Notes: generated from the sequence alone by a model not told the origin. A stretch of 64,000 nucleotides of DNA from Holothuria scabra (GCA_037179385.1 CM074179.1:32431903-32495902), one strand, 5' to 3'; shown: positions 24,971 through 37,010, counted from the stretch's first letter. Made by a program: numbers and translations.

Positions 24971-26658
24971 CAGTGGCGTAGGGACGGGGGGCATTGAACC
25001 ATGCCCCCTACTCCTCACGGACGCCATCTTTTATATCCTAAAAATTCGTACTTTACTAACACAGATTTTACTTCAAAAGGTAGCATATGTGGCAACAGAT
25101 TGCATGTAAGGACACCCAATTCCTCAAAAATTTTCAAAGGGTAAGGATTGTCTCTGAAAGACCCCTCTGTTATGCATTTTTTTAATTCCTAAATAAAGGC
25201 AAATTTTGTCAAATTCCAAATTTTTATTGAAAAAGTAGACTCTGTAACACGCTGGTAGCACCGATTGCCATGAGGACATCTACTTCATAAGAATTCTTAA
25301 AAGAGAGGGGCCTATCCTTTAGACTCATTCCCCGGCCGGCATAGACGTAAGTGACGGGGGCATGGAAGCGGACGGTTCAGGTGCGGTGAGCAAAAGTTTG
25401 CCATTTATCAAGCAGGAGATGTTAGGGGTTAAATCATTAACAGTCGGGAGTTCAAGCAGTCACAGAAAATTTCATAAAATCAGCGGATCTTGAATTTAGC
25501 CAAAAGTCACAATAGAGAAGCATTAGCATATTTTCAATTTCGATTGTATAATTTTCCCGAAAAGAATCAAGACCTTTTACATTGCAGAGGTAAAATATTT
25601 TATGTGGTAATATTCTGATACTTAGCATGTTGCTGATTTTTTTGTTTTTGCAAACAAAAGCTAAACAGAAAGATTGTTTAGATTCTCTTTCCAAGCACGA
25701 GAACGCAATTTTCGGCCATCTGAGGGGCGGCAATCTTCCAAAATTTTCTTTACGCTCCCGTGCCAATTTATGGTGGCGCTCCGCTTAGATAGTATTCCGG
25801 ACAAAGTTATATTTTTGGGGTCAAAGTATGTTTTAATAAGTTTCTTATCACTTTGGAGTTTGCTAACTTATTTTGAAGTGATCATTTTAATGCAAACGAC
25901 AAACGAAAATAGCGACTAGTTAGATTCTTCGTTTAAGTCTGGAAAATGCTACTTCCGGCCATTTGAGAGGTGTGAATTTTCGAAATTATTTATCAACACT
26001 CTGCCCTAACCAATGGTGGCGCTCCGCTAAGATAGTCTTTCGGGCAAAATAACATTTTTCGGGTCAAAGTATTTATTAACTCTCTAATATCTTTGCAGTT
26101 TTTTGAAAAGGTTTATTTTGAAGTGATTATTTTATTGCAAACGACAAAAGAAGGTAACGATTCGTCAGATTCTTCGTAAAAGTCTGGAAAAATGCTATTT
26201 CCGGCCATCTGAGGGGTCTGACTTTTTGAAACTTTCTCTACGCTCCGCGCCACCCAATGGTGGCGCTCAGCTTAGATAGTACTCTTTGTGGCAAAATGAC
26301 GTTTTGTGGCCAAGAAAAAACAACAAAGTGAAATGCTCCCGTTCGCCTATGCCGATCGATGTTTTTTATGTTGGTCCCTGAAAGTATGAAAATTATAACA
26401 AATTTTACTTCCAAAAGTAGCGTTAATGGCATTAGAATGCATGTAAAAACACAAAAATTTCAGTTTTATCCTCATGAACCGCCACAATTCAAGTTTTAAC
26501 ACTGTTCCTGTCAAAGTTGAAAATCTTTTGCACCTAGGCTCCTTGAAAATACCAAAAATCTTCAAAAGGGAGGGGGATACCCCTCCCCCAGGTCGGCGAG
26601 ACTCAACATACTGCATGTCCCCCACCCACCCTTCGGAGAAATCCTGCTTACGCCACTC
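24971..26658. mobile_element. hAT-like non-autonomous element, 1.7 kb, nested
   Basis: The ends are CAGTGGCGTAGG on the left and the complement of GAGTGGCGTAAG on the right. A perfect 8-bp direct repeat, TGTATTTG, flanks it (24963-24970 and 26659-26666), the target length of hAT transposases. The interior carries about 245-bp tandem units of module D and no transposase. It sits about 40 bp inside the right terminus of the 6-kb element and so is younger than that element. Confidence 0.85.
25480..26310 (+). repeat. Tandem module D repeats, period about 245 bp
   Basis: GGCCATCTGAGGGGCGG (25714), GGCCATTTGAGAGGTG (25957) and GGCCATCTGAGGGGTC (26203) mark three units. Each is followed by a TTACGCTC-type stretch, CAATGGTGGCGCTCCGCT and AAGATAGT. 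A more diverged unit may precede them. Reverse-oriented units occur at 40160-40500. Confidence 0.8.
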
Positions 26659-26696
26659 TGTATTTGCTAAAAGTACGTGGATGATGTCATTAGAAA

Positions 26697-26901
26697 AATT
26701 AGCGATGGATTTCAACCTAAACGACTACTAAACAGTCATCGCTAAAATTCATCGCAAACGACACCACTTAGCGATGAAAAATTGATCGCTAAAGTTTAGT
26801 GAAATCGATTTTAAAAATCGGTCGCTAAATTGCGATCAATTTAAGATTTAGCGATGGATTTCGGCGTTAGCGATGATCGCTAAACGTTAGTGAAATCGGC
26901 C
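26697..26901 (-). repeat. Right inverted terminus of the 6-kb element
   Basis: Complementary to the left terminus in its outer part and filled with AGCGATG, CATCGC and GATCGCTAA motifs. It ends GTTAGTGAAATCGGCC. Confidence 0.8.
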
Positions 26902-26906
26902 CCAGG

Positions 26907-27572
26907 AGTGCCAGAGAGGTGCTAAGGGGAGTGAGGTGGGACAGGGGATTCATCTCCCAGTTATGATGGATGGTCCCCGCTGTATATGGGAAACATTTTA
27001 GGAAACATTTTCCATTCTTTTCAAGGGAGCATAGATGGGTATGCTATTTATTGTCCAGAAAGTGACAAGTAACATTCCAATTGTGTACTTCCTTCTAATT
27101 CTTGAAGGAAATGCAATTGTCCTTTAAAAATCACAAAACTTGAAATTTAATATTCAAACCCAAATCAACATTGAATTTAAAATCCAAATTTTCAATTTTT
27201 CTTTCATAACATTTTATTCAAAATAATTCCCAGACAAGTCTCAGGGTTTTGGCCACAGAGTTGGGTTGCTTGTGCCTACAGTATTATGAAGGATTTCATC
27301 ATTCCCTTGGAAAAAGACTGCATGGCACCATGTCGGATGTTGTGACTTATTACAGCACGTACTACAATGCTATAATCATGGGTGAAAAGAGTTGTGAAGC
27401 TGAGAAGCTCCTTCCCAGAAAATTTGGACATCTGGAGGAAAATTTCCCTTTTCATGAAAATGCAGGGAGAATTGTGGAAACTTTTACTCTCTTCCTGGGA
27501 AATAATGCAGCTCCCTTCCTGGAAAATAAATATTTTTTCCAGCCCTGGCTGTAATACATGTTGTAGTTAGAT
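26907..27572. other. Gene A intron 1, no recognisable features
   Basis: The plus-strand frame 27249-27554 covers a CCAG/GGAAA-rich segment resembling a stretch near 18105-18230, so it is probably repeat-derived. No exon is supported. Confidence 0.4.
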
Positions 27573-27800
27573 GGAGTTTTACGGCCCAGTTTCCAACCTA
27601 TTGGTTCAAGTCGAACCGGCCACTGCCTTTTTTCCAGTTGTGGCTCACTGGCTTGTTTTCCCTACCCCACTGCTTATACAGAGCAGCGATCATGCAAAAT
27701 GGCAGTAGGTTCCTTTTTTAGAGTCTTTGGTATGACTCGACCTGGGAAGTGAGCCTTCTGCGTGAGAGGTGGATGCTCTACCGTAGTACCGTTAGACCAA
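27573..27800 (-). repeat. tRNA-derived SINE (family C)
   Basis: The body has GGCCCAGTTTCCAACCTATT, AAGTCGAACCGGCCACTGCC, CCAGTTGTGGCTCACTGGCT and AATGGCAGTAGG. The head at 27725-27800 is a degenerate tRNA-like sequence on the minus strand, retaining the A-box-side block GGTAGAGCATCCACC when complemented. Confidence 0.72.
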
Positions 27801-30006
27801 ACACACCGTCTGTGTAATACATGTTGTATAAGGGAATCGTGCGTATAGGACATGTATGATGTTTGTCTGAACTCAATGAAAGTGCAGCTAGTCTTGGGCA
27901 ATAACTATTGGTTTTAAGTTGAACAGCCATTTGCAATCCTCCCTGTGTTTGGCTTCCATAATTACCTGTAGTTGCTGATGAGGGACAAACTGGCTCTAAT
28001 ATACTGTCATAGTGGCCCTTGACAGGAGTAGATGTCAATGCTGCAATTCAATGGAATATCATATTTACAGCTGGTGATGCAAGTTTGCAGCACAGGATGA
28101 ACTGTATGGATGATTTTCAATTATTATAACCACACTTCTAACTACTATAAACTTGATAATAGGGCAAGGCTTGTCTTTAAGGAGGTATCTCACAATTTTC
28201 TTCTCATTCCATAATATTGGATATTCAGGCAAACCAAGCAATTAAGTAAATTTCACATTTCAGGAAAGAATATTGTCACTTGAATCTATAGCCAATCATG
28301 AAACAGGGCAGTCTAACTACTGTACACTTCTGTACTGTATACTGGGGTGAATGCTCTTGTCTTCAAGGAAGGGAGCACATCATATCAATAGAGCAACTAG
28401 CCCAATTTGTAAACGTAAACTAATCAAGCACATTACAATTATAATTCTGAAAATGTTGGCAATGTCAAAACATTACCATAGTGGGTATATTGTGCAACTG
28501 GGAGAAAATAATATTCACTCAGGCTTTGTGGACAATTAACTGATACTGCAACTCGATCTGCATCATTATCAAACAAGATATTGGATAAAGGCCTAACAAT
28601 GCTCATAAACTGTGCAATATTTTAGTAAATATAGATATAAAGTTTCTAGATAGCAAAGATGAGATTTAACTATACCCAACATGAACATGTCATGTACAGT
28701 ATTGTGTCAGTCAACTCAATAAAAAGTTCAAAGTTTAAATTTACTTTCAAGTACAGTTCAAGTACAATTCAAGTACAAGTTAGTTTTCCCTTTAGTTACC
28801 TCTTACAGTAGGCAGGATCAAACAGGCTTCGCCCCTGGAAGCTCTGAGGTTTTAGCATACTGTATCTCTGAATGAAAAATGTAGTCTCTGGAGAGGTATG
28901 TTATTTAAATTCTTTTCAGTAAACCCAAACCCAACTCCTTTCTGACCAGCCAACATTTGGGCGGGGGGAGGGGGATTGAGGAGGGCCAAGGACAAAATCT
29001 ATGGAGGGCAAATGCCCTGTCTTGCCCCAACATAGAGCCACCATTCATGGTGCTAATTAAAGCCGTGAAAATGTTACAACCAATTCTGAACAGCACAAGG
29101 TAGACTGTTCTGTGCTATAGTGTTGTGAACCATGGAAGTACTACCTGGAAGTTAGCTGGGAAAACATGCTTTTGGAAATTGAAAGACTTGTTTTAATACA
29201 TCCTGCAGTTATTTTCACTCACCTATGGGTGTAACAGCTAGCAACTGAGGTGAGGTTGGTCATTCACTTGGCTCTGTCTGTGTGGCCCACTGCATGTACA
29301 GTACTTTGAAGAACACCTGAAAAGTAAATCATGACTACTTGCAATGAAACAGTATTTTATCTTAGGGAAGAGTGCATATATAAGACTTCCATGATTTCAA
29401 ATCACATGTCCCTCAATGATTAAGGGGTGGTGTCAAAATTGGTTATTAAGAGTCATAATAATGATGATTGATGATGATGTGAACAATAGGCCCCATTAAA
29501 ACAGAAAGGGACAAGGGGGGGGGGGGGATTGCAATCTATTCTGTCTAAAGGAATTTTAAATCAACCTATACCAATTACCAGTGGCATCAGCAGTGGCTCT
29601 TGTATACCCCCCTTATGTAAAAAGTATATTGGGCAAAATGTGTAAGAACTTCACAAACACCTGTTGAAAGCAGCACTTTTTAGTAGTAAAAACAACAGCT
29701 GGGAAGTACCATTTTATGCAATCTGAAACACATTTCAGGCAAAGTGTTCTCTGTATGCAATGTGCTGGTCAATAGTGGCACTCGATATACAGTAGGAGCA
29801 TTTTCTTTGGCCCACCACTTCAGCACTTTCCCTCTCCTAATAAAAAAGTTTAGTAATGCCACTGTCAATAACCGAGGACATAAATTTTGCTCGGGCACTA
29901 ATTTTTATTGCATTTGGCATTTCATGTACACTCAACGTACAGATTCCCAGCTCGGTCTCACTGAAGACTTTAAAAATGGAGCTACTGCCATTGTGCTTGC
30001 AAAAGC
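27801..30006. other. Gene A intron 1, no recognisable features
   Basis: Non-coding DNA with a short AAGTACAGTTCAAGTAC-type direct repeat (28750-28785) and a G-run at 29515-29527. No exon or assigned repeat. Confidence 0.4.
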
Positions 30007-30105
30007 AATGGAGTAGGGAAAACAAGCCTGTGAACCAAAACAGAAAAAAAGGTCAAGACTAGCTTGACTTGAACTACTTGGTTGGAAACTTAACCCAGAA
30101 ATAGC
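30007..30105 (+). repeat. SINE family C body fragment, opposite orientation
   Basis: AATGGAGTAGGGAAAACAAG, then GTCAAGACTAGCTTGACTTG and TTGGTTGGAAACT, are the complement of the body order seen at 27573-27660. The tRNA-like head is absent. Confidence 0.55.
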
Positions 30106-30347
30106 ATTTATATGCCATTCCTGCCTAGATCTTGGGGAAAACAACTTTTAATACTGTATGTACAGGTACAGCAGCTATACTATGCTTAGCCTACCTTACA
30201 GTACCCTTCATAGCCCAGGCCTCCATTTTTAAAACATTTAGTGTTGTCTTGGGGCAACCATTTCACTCATTTTGGTTCAGAAGGAAATTTGGTTGTCCAA
30301 AATATTTTTCACTTAATAACAAAACGGAAGGCTATAATTATGTTCAT

Positions 30348-30653
30348 CAAGGGCGGATCGGGGGGGGGGGGCAACTAGGGTCAACTGCCCCCCCCCCTAT
30401 GACCAGTCTAGCGCCCCTCAATACAAGAAAAATGCGCCCCCTGAGTCCTTAAAATAAAGTAAAAACTGCCCGAAAAGTAAACAAAACAAAGGTCCCCAGA
30501 ATTTTGAACCGTATAGCTATACATAACTGCGGCAATGGGAGTTGGTCTGACAAATGAGGTCGGTCAAATTCAAGAGTATGCGGCCCCTGTATAATGTTGG
30601 CGCCCCCTCTTTCAAACTGCCCCTCCTTCAGCTAGGGGCTGGATCCGCCCTTG
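30348..30653. mobile_element. hAT-type MITE with perfect 8-bp target duplication
   Basis: The 306-bp element has ends CAAGGGCGGATC and GATCCGCCCTTG, a perfect 12-bp inverted repeat. It is flanked by ATGTTCAT on both sides (30340-30347 and 30654-30661). Subterminal G/C runs and GCGCCCCCT motifs fill the rest. There is no coding capacity. Confidence 0.92.
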
Positions 30654-30661
30654 ATGTTCAT

Positions 30662-31450
30662 GTATTAATTGGTCTTGAAGAATAAAAAGATGTGATGTTT
30701 GAGAGACAGGAACACTCCAAGTCTGAAATATGGTTATGAAACTATTATGGAAAAAGGTGAAAGAATTTATCAATCAGCAGTATACTTTTTCAGTCCGAGA
30801 GGAAAATGGGTTCATGGGACAACCAACCTGGTTGTCCGTATGGAATTTTTGTTGTCCCAGATATTCTGACAGCCATGAAAATTGATTCCTGTAGCCCAAC
30901 TGGTTACTGGTAGTAGGCCAACAGTACTTTGGCTTGAACTGAATTTAGAATGCAGATTTCTTATTTCCCTTGTGAGGAGGGGGTTGTGGGGTGGTGGTGA
31001 TTGAGGGGAAGGAGATCAGCATCAGTTTTCAATTGCATACAGGTACAACCAATTGTTGAATATTTGGTAATTATTTATGCCAAATTGTATATATGAGCAT
31101 ATAAGCAGAATTGAAATTTTTATTGGAGGTGACCCCCAATGCCCCGGTGTATGGTTTGTTGACGTTGTGTAAATTCCCCTCTTTCTCAAAATCCTTGATC
31201 TGCGACTGAGCCCAAAATCTGCAGATCCAGGTTTTCTTCGGCCACTGATGAAGGCCTACTGTAGTTAACTTTCTATACTATAGCATTGTTCCACACATGG
31301 GGGGAAATTTATGATGTACGTACTTGAAAGCCTAGGCCTATATATGGGGCCTTACCTTACATTAGGAAGGCAGTTGCCTTACAACTCTTTTTTACCACAG
31401 ACCTGGCAAACCACTACTGGCATTTGGATGGGGACCCTCATCACCCTTAT
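30662..31450. other. Gene A intron 1, no recognisable features
   Basis: Unassigned non-coding sequence with a GT/G-rich tract near 30975-31010. Confidence 0.4.
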
Positions 31451-31699
31451 TGAATGCTTTCAATAAGCATTCATTATGCCTTCTGAATGTATCATTTAGC
31501 ATTCGAAGGACTGTCAGTGAGTTGGAATGCTTATTTTCTTCCTCAAATGAAGTCTTCCTTGCATTCAAAATAAGCCTTCATAATTTCCTTTGAAGTCTAC
31601 CAAACCTTCAGTTACTGTTTGAATGCATTCATTAGTTTTTTAATGTGTTGGAATGCATTCACACATGAATGATATATGAATGCTTATCAAAGCCTTCAT
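31451..31699. mobile_element. MITE with GAATGC-rich inverted termini
   Basis: The left end TGAATGCTTTCAATAAGCAT and the complement of the right end, TGAAGGCTTTGATAAGCATT, align with three mismatches. Inside, GAATGC, GCATTC and CCTTCA motifs recur about a dozen times on both strands. It is about 249 bp. No clear target duplication was found. Confidence 0.68.
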
Positions 31700-33039
31700 T
31701 TCCTTTTTTTGCAATTCATATAACTAGTATCAATGCAGCTGGATGTCACTCAAGCATAAGCAAAGTTACAGAAATCAATTACTGGATAATGGCGCCTTGA
31801 TCCTGCTCACCTGATTGCACCAGATAATCTTCATTTATATTACACAGTAAATCCAATATGCTCAGGCTTAGTACAGAACTGTGGTTCTCATCAAGTCTCT
31901 TTGGCAAATTACTGATCCAGCACAGCTGAGCACTTACTCATTGTCAAGTGGACTGTAGGTTAATGAAACACCTAGGATTATCTAAGTGATAGCATATTGT
32001 AGGTCTATGCTTGATGAGAAAGTTTTGAGAAGACAATATTGGGGAAAGTGCAAACTCTGCGCCAGGCCCTCTAAGAGGTCATAAGTGTAAACTATTTGGG
32101 GCATGTATATGAGCAAACTGAGGACATAGGCTAGTCACATTTTTCAAGAGTAGTGCGTCTTATTCTGGGGTTAAGATTTTGATGAAGTGGTAAATGTAGT
32201 GCTGATCACTTCTGCTGTAACCTGTGCTAGCTCGTCAAAAGCTTTACTAATACTAGGCATATAGCTACTAATAAAATTGTCCTAACGTTAGGCCTATGCA
32301 TACTCTGTACTGTACATAAGCTAAACACGCGTGTGGGATGGGTATGTGGATCACTCACGAGACGGGAATCCTGTTTACTTTTTACTATCAGTAACTGAAC
32401 AAACACATTTCACTTACCTTTGAGCATGATCTGTGAGATGATGTTTCGCAAAATCGCCGTTATAAACAAGAGACTTGTTATTCCCCAACCAATCAACCTG
32501 CTTTTTCTGCGGCGATCTAGGCTAACGTTAGGTAGGGCCTATTCCGCGTGAGAATGAGAAAGGGAACTCCGTCTTTCGTTTGCTACTGTATTTTTCTCGT
32601 TTGATTTCTCCTTCTCGTGACAACGTGTGCAAACGCTGTCCTTCGATTTTTTCTTTCTGAAGTTCTGAACAGGAAGACATTTTGCTGTCGTAAGACTAAG
32701 ACTAGCCCCTTCGCTTCGACCAATCTCTCAAGTTCAATGCAGGTTTCCTAGGCCATTTCGTCTTTTAGAAATTCCCAAGATCACGTCTCGAATAACAACG
32801 TATAGCCTCTCAACGTTGAACGACAGTAATGATAGCCTATAAGAGCATCGCAGTCAAACTGATGATTAAAACACAAAACAATTAAGCCGGAAATTTAGTA
32901 CAAATTAGCCACCTTGGCATTCTTATTAGAACTTATTCACATATTTCATAACTAATTAATAAGTGACTTAAAAAAGTAGAAAAAAGAAACAATCACACAA
33001 TATTTCTTTTTTCAAAGTGAGAAGGAAAAGAATGATCGA
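31700..33039. other. Gene A intron 1, no recognisable features
   Basis: No assigned element. A relatively CpG-containing segment at 32440-32760 stands out from the AT-rich surroundings and could be regulatory, but no motif proves it. Confidence 0.4.
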
Positions 33040-33346
33040 GACGGTTCAAAATTCCCAAGATATTGGGAAAATTCCCAAGGGTCTCTCTGTTGTCACTGAG
33101 CAAGGTACTCACTTGTATCAGGAAAACAATCCCTGCTGCTACATACAAATTAACACAGATACTACGCCTGTTAACGCTCACACAAACAAGCATATGTAGC
33201 AGTACGCTATCCCACGCAATCGTATGAACTGTTATCATACGGTGTCTATGGGCTACATCCGGGATTTTGGGTGGGATAACAACTTTTTTGAAGGCTGTCC
33301 AAATGTCGCCCCCGTTTCGCGCCACGATACTGTGTCTTTAAAGTTT
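33040..33346 (-). repeat. Dispersed repeat related to 8401-8945
   Basis: Read on the minus strand it begins TTTAAAGACACAGTATCGTG followed by GCGCGAAACGGGGGCG, as at 8401. A paired TTCCCAAG block follows at about 33050-33082. A minus-strand open frame (32993-33325) spans it with no recognisable domain. Confidence 0.45.
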
Positions 33347-35352
33347 CGAAGCGCGCAAAAAGTTTGGTACCTTGAAAACCGTTTGTTGTAGAACATCGTA
33401 AGAATAAATGCCTGACTTCGCCGAAAAACACACCCGACCGCCCCTAGGGCCTTTGGATGATGTTCGGAAAGCCATCCGGGTAAGGTCCGCCACCCATTTT
33501 GCCAGCGTAGATGCCACTTAGTCAAGGGGTGCAAATAGTGGTTATTGCAAGAAAAACGGATCTATATTTTGTATTAAGTGCGTTGTAAAACCACCCACTG
33601 ACAGTCTGAATGCGACTGAGTATTAAAGAATATAACAATGAAGCCAAATATACTTGCACGATGTGTTGGTAACTTGGAGAATATGTTTCATAAAAACGAA
33701 CAAGCACATCAATTATTCGTTCGAATGACGTCAGCACAACTTTTGCAGACAGAGGAAGGGGATGATCTTCTCATTTCGGATTAAGTATTTTGGCCAGCAA
33801 AAGAAGAAAATTTTGTTGCCCTAGTACTGACATAATGTATGAAATGCGAACCGTGACGAATGCTCTACAAGCAATCTGGAAAGTTGAATTAGAAATCATC
33901 TATTTCCATGACAACCACTTTACGTACTCTGCAGACCGAAGTTTTTTCGGTTCCCTAAAACTCTGTTGTCAATCAAAAGGTTAATTAATAAGCTGCCATG
34001 GTCATCCAATAAAATTTTAAATTTCCATGAACATTACCAGAATGCTGTAACAGAAGTAAGATGATGTCAGAAGTAACGTTGATACATCTGGGGCCCCAAA
34101 ACCGTACAAGGCGGGGTTTGCAGGGGGCACTCAAGAGCAGTTGGTCTATTCGGGGGAAAATGGGCAAAACATGATAAAGGGTGACATTACTCGGGCAAAA
34201 AATGCTCTTGCTCCCTCATAGAAAATCCGATCAGCGCTTGTGTTAAGTGAATGTAGGGAGCCATTATAGGGTCCATCATCCTTAAATCGTCTGCATATAT
34301 AGTCTACATGAATTTCAAACCCTGATATTCAGGGAAATTGAGCAAATCGAGATACAATTTAGAGTACAACCATCCATGATAGAGGTAAGCAAGGTAATGG
34401 AGAGATTCCACCGTGATAGACCCTAGTTATGACCAACGGAAATCAGACCATTAGTTGCTGTCCGAATTCGTCTATAGAGAAGGAGTTCCTTTGTCCCAAA
34501 TTGCGATTAAACTGCAATGGAAATTCATTAACGGCATCCCTGGATCCTTGTTTGGATTATATTGAAACAGAGACTTTTCTTGTAACACGACTGTTTTTAA
34601 TAGGGCTGTAGATCTGGCTTATGAATGGGGGATATATCCGTCATCCACCGGGATTAACGCCCGCATGAGTTAAAGTAGGCTAGTAGAGTTTGTTCAATGT
34701 TTACATATCAAACTGAAAACAATTTGACACTCTGTAAATCCTGGTTTGAAAATACTTCTAATTTTAGAACAGGACACTTACTGCCGCACTACCTCTAAGT
34801 GAATTGGAATCGTCTAATGTGCAGCTCTGTTTATTTAGTGTCCCGGCAATTCGTAACTTTTGCACTCCCTGTAAACTTGAGTGAACTGGAATCATCTAAT
34901 CTAACACTGTTTTAGCTCCCTGTATGGACCAATCAAAACGAAGTTTGATTGACTGTAAGAAAAGGACGCTCCCCTTTCCAATGACGTTTGGCGGACAAAG
35001 ATAGATGGTAAAGGAAAAGCACACATACCAGGGAGCTGTTATTTCCAAACAACAGCTCCCTGTACATACTAACTGTACTATGAAAAGTGAACAATTTCGA
35101 GGACCTGCGCAGGAATTACTAGCAAGACCTAGGGTCAATCATAGTTTTTAAACCCCTCAAGTCCAGTAGAACGACAGTATTAATCTCGTCGAAAGCTTTT
35201 GTAGAAAGATGTCACTCTAAAAATTCCAAGATAGTTTAAAAGAAGTTGATTGGAGAATGCTTAATGGTTATAATACGCGAGAAGGATTGTGACCTACCGT
35301 GAATCAGTACGTGAGAAAACTTCATACCTCTGCTTAAGAAAGAGTTCTTTAA
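33347..35352. other. Gene A intron 1, no recognisable features
   Basis: Unassigned. Small direct repeats of CAGCTCCCTG lie at 35033-35060, and AGTGAACTGGAATCATCTAA-type repeats near 34798 and 34880. No exon. Confidence 0.4.
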
Positions 35353-35649
35353 AGGGCCGAACCTCTCACCCCAAACTACAATTTTGGAAACCGGGTACCG
35401 AAATTCTCAATTGGCTCAGCTCTTTGACTGACAGCTAATTCAAACAAAGCAAAGTGCCAAAGCTTATACTACACAGCATGAATGGTACTGAGAGTGTTTT
35501 GATTATATAAATTGAGTTTTTTTACACTCACCCTGAAGCAATAAACTGAGATTGTGTCTGGATAAGGATGAATTTCAGACAATTTTGGGAGGGGCTTAAG
35601 GAAGAAGGTTAGGAGAATTGGTACTGTTTGGGGTGAGAGAACTGGGCCT
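35353..35649 (+). mobile_element. TTAA-flanked MITE, family B (copy 2)
   Basis: TTAA stands on both sides (35349-35352 and 35650-35653). The left end AGGGCCGAACCTCTCACCCC and the complement of the right end, AGGCCCAGTTCTCTCACCCC, form an inverted repeat of about 24 bp, better preserved than in copies 1 and 4. The internal order (AATTGGCTCAGCTCTTTGAC, CAGCATGAA, GAAGCAATAAACTGAG, GTGTCTGGATAAGG) matches the family. Confidence 0.83.
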
Positions 35650-35789
35650 TTAAGGTACTAGTTTTGCAAGTAACCAACATTCTTGCTCGCTTTTAGCGTA
35701 ATTGAGTTTATTTGCAACAGCGTCCCAAACGTATTCACAATAGCGGGTTATATTAATCCGTGTTCATATATATGGTTAGCTCGCGGATC

Positions 35790-35890
35790 ATGGAGCGGAC
35801 GACGTTTTTTCGTTCAGCTCACTGATCGCTACGAAAAACCAGCCTAAAGGGGGCTGTAGCCAGCCACAGAGGCTCTACACAGGCTAATAT
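35790..35890 (+). repeat. Dispersed segment shared with 51360-51440
   Basis: Both contain GAGCG-ACGA followed by TTTTCGTTCAGCT, ATCGCTACGAAAAA and a G-CTG-AGCC block. It may be another short element; ends not determined. Confidence 0.5.
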
Positions 35891-36513
35891 ATGGTGTTAC
35901 TATAGAGGTACATTGCATTCCAGAACGCTTAAGGCAGCGAGATTCGTTCATGTTCAATGAAATTGAAAGCTTTCAGGATGACCAGGCAGCAGATTCACGT
36001 CGCGGTTCATTGGCAACTGAATATGGCTCGGTCAAAGTACCAGTCTGCATGCAACCTTCGTCATACTAGGCTTTAAACATGTATATATAACAAAACAGAA
36101 CATCTCGGTATATTCAACGTATAAGTCGAACGGATACTAGTTATGTTTTAATCGTTTCCTAAAAAAGTTCACAAATTATCAAATTTTCCGTGCGCATGAT
36201 CACTTTGACCTGTGTTTCATTGCTTTATTCTTTAATAATATCGTCTCAATCTTACTAGTCAGATTGTTCAGTCGTTTTGAATCTTGCTAAAGACAAAATG
36301 CAACCTTCCAACCCTATTTGCCACTGTTTACACGTACATGCCTTGTTAGTGACCCTGGAATGGGGAAACGGGTGGGCGTGGCATAAACCGTTTCGACTAT
36401 ATGTTACTCTAGGGATAGCATGAGGCCTTTTCCGACCGAGTGATTGGTCTATTTAATCTTATTCCTCCTCACTCAAGCTTTCAAACTTTATTTCAATTGT
36501 TGATAACCACAAA

Positions 36514-36549
36514 TTATTGATAACTGGAACAATGCCCAGTTATCAATAA
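36514..36549. repeat. 14-bp perfect-stem hairpin
   Basis: TTATTGATAACTGG and its exact complement CCAGTTATCAATAA are separated by an 8-base loop. It lies about 1 kb downstream of gene A exon 1 in intron 1. No terminator role is implied in an animal genome. Confidence 0.85.
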
Positions 36550-36892
36550 CCTGTAATATAAGAACTACCGTATACGCACAACAGCAACAGTTGCACGAAT
36601 CATCAAAGGTAAGACTTCTTGCCTTGTGATTTGCAGTTGGGAGTCGTAGGTGTCTATTTACAAGGGCGGACCCTGAATGAAAGTATTGTCATGGAAATTA
36701 TATGTAATACAAACATTTCAGCGCTCTTTGCGTACACTCATCGAAGTTTGCACGCCATCTCGTGACAACTGTTAAAGTAAAAGTGATGTTGTTTTCCAGA
36801 GATAGCAAAATTTCGCATCTAGGCCGCGTAAACGTAACAAATTCTCGAGAGGGGCTCGTTAGTACGAGGGTGTGAGGGTGATGGTTAGTTAG

Positions 36893-37010
36893 TTAGGTGG
36901 AGTTTTGCTGCCCAGTTTCCAACCTATTGATTGCCGTCGAGCCGGCCACGGCAGTTTCCCAGTTGTGGCTCACTGGCTTGTTTTCCCTACTCCATTGTAA
37001 TGCCATGGTG
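36893..37010 (-). repeat. SINE family C body fragment
   Basis: AGTTTCCAACCTATTGATTG, GAGCCGGCCACGGCAG, CAGTTGTGGCTCACTGGCTT and TACTCCATTG are present. The tRNA-like head is missing. Confidence 0.65.

Larger units (their letters stand above)
20842..26901. mobile_element. 6-kb DNA element with long GCGAT/ATCGC-rich inverted termini
   Basis: The left end reads GGCCGATTTCACTAACGTCA from 20842; the right end is its complement, TTAGTGAAATCGGCC ending at 26901. CCAGG stands immediately outside both ends (20837-20841 and 26902-26906), which suits a 5-bp target duplication, though G/C symmetry leaves the exact boundary open by a base or two. Both termini (about 20842-21016 and 26697-26901) are packed with AGCGAT and ATCGCT motifs in both orientations, like transposase-binding subterminal repeats. 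No transposase frame was recognised inside. About 1.7 kb near the right end is a later hAT-like insertion. The superfamily is not assigned. Confidence 0.78.

Noticed and set aside
27249..27554. 101-codon plus-strand open frame
   Set aside because: Overlaps repeat-like TTTCCAGG/GGAAA sequence and has no recognisable motif or splice context.
32993..33325. 110-codon minus-strand open frame with a hydrophobic stretch
   Set aside because: Overlaps the dispersed repeat at 33040-33346 and is not kept in the related copy at 8401-8945. A GTGAGT inside it could be a donor, but nothing pairs with it.
36514..36549. Hairpin as a transcription terminator
   Set aside because: Intrinsic terminators are bacterial features; there is no U-tract and the setting is an animal intron.
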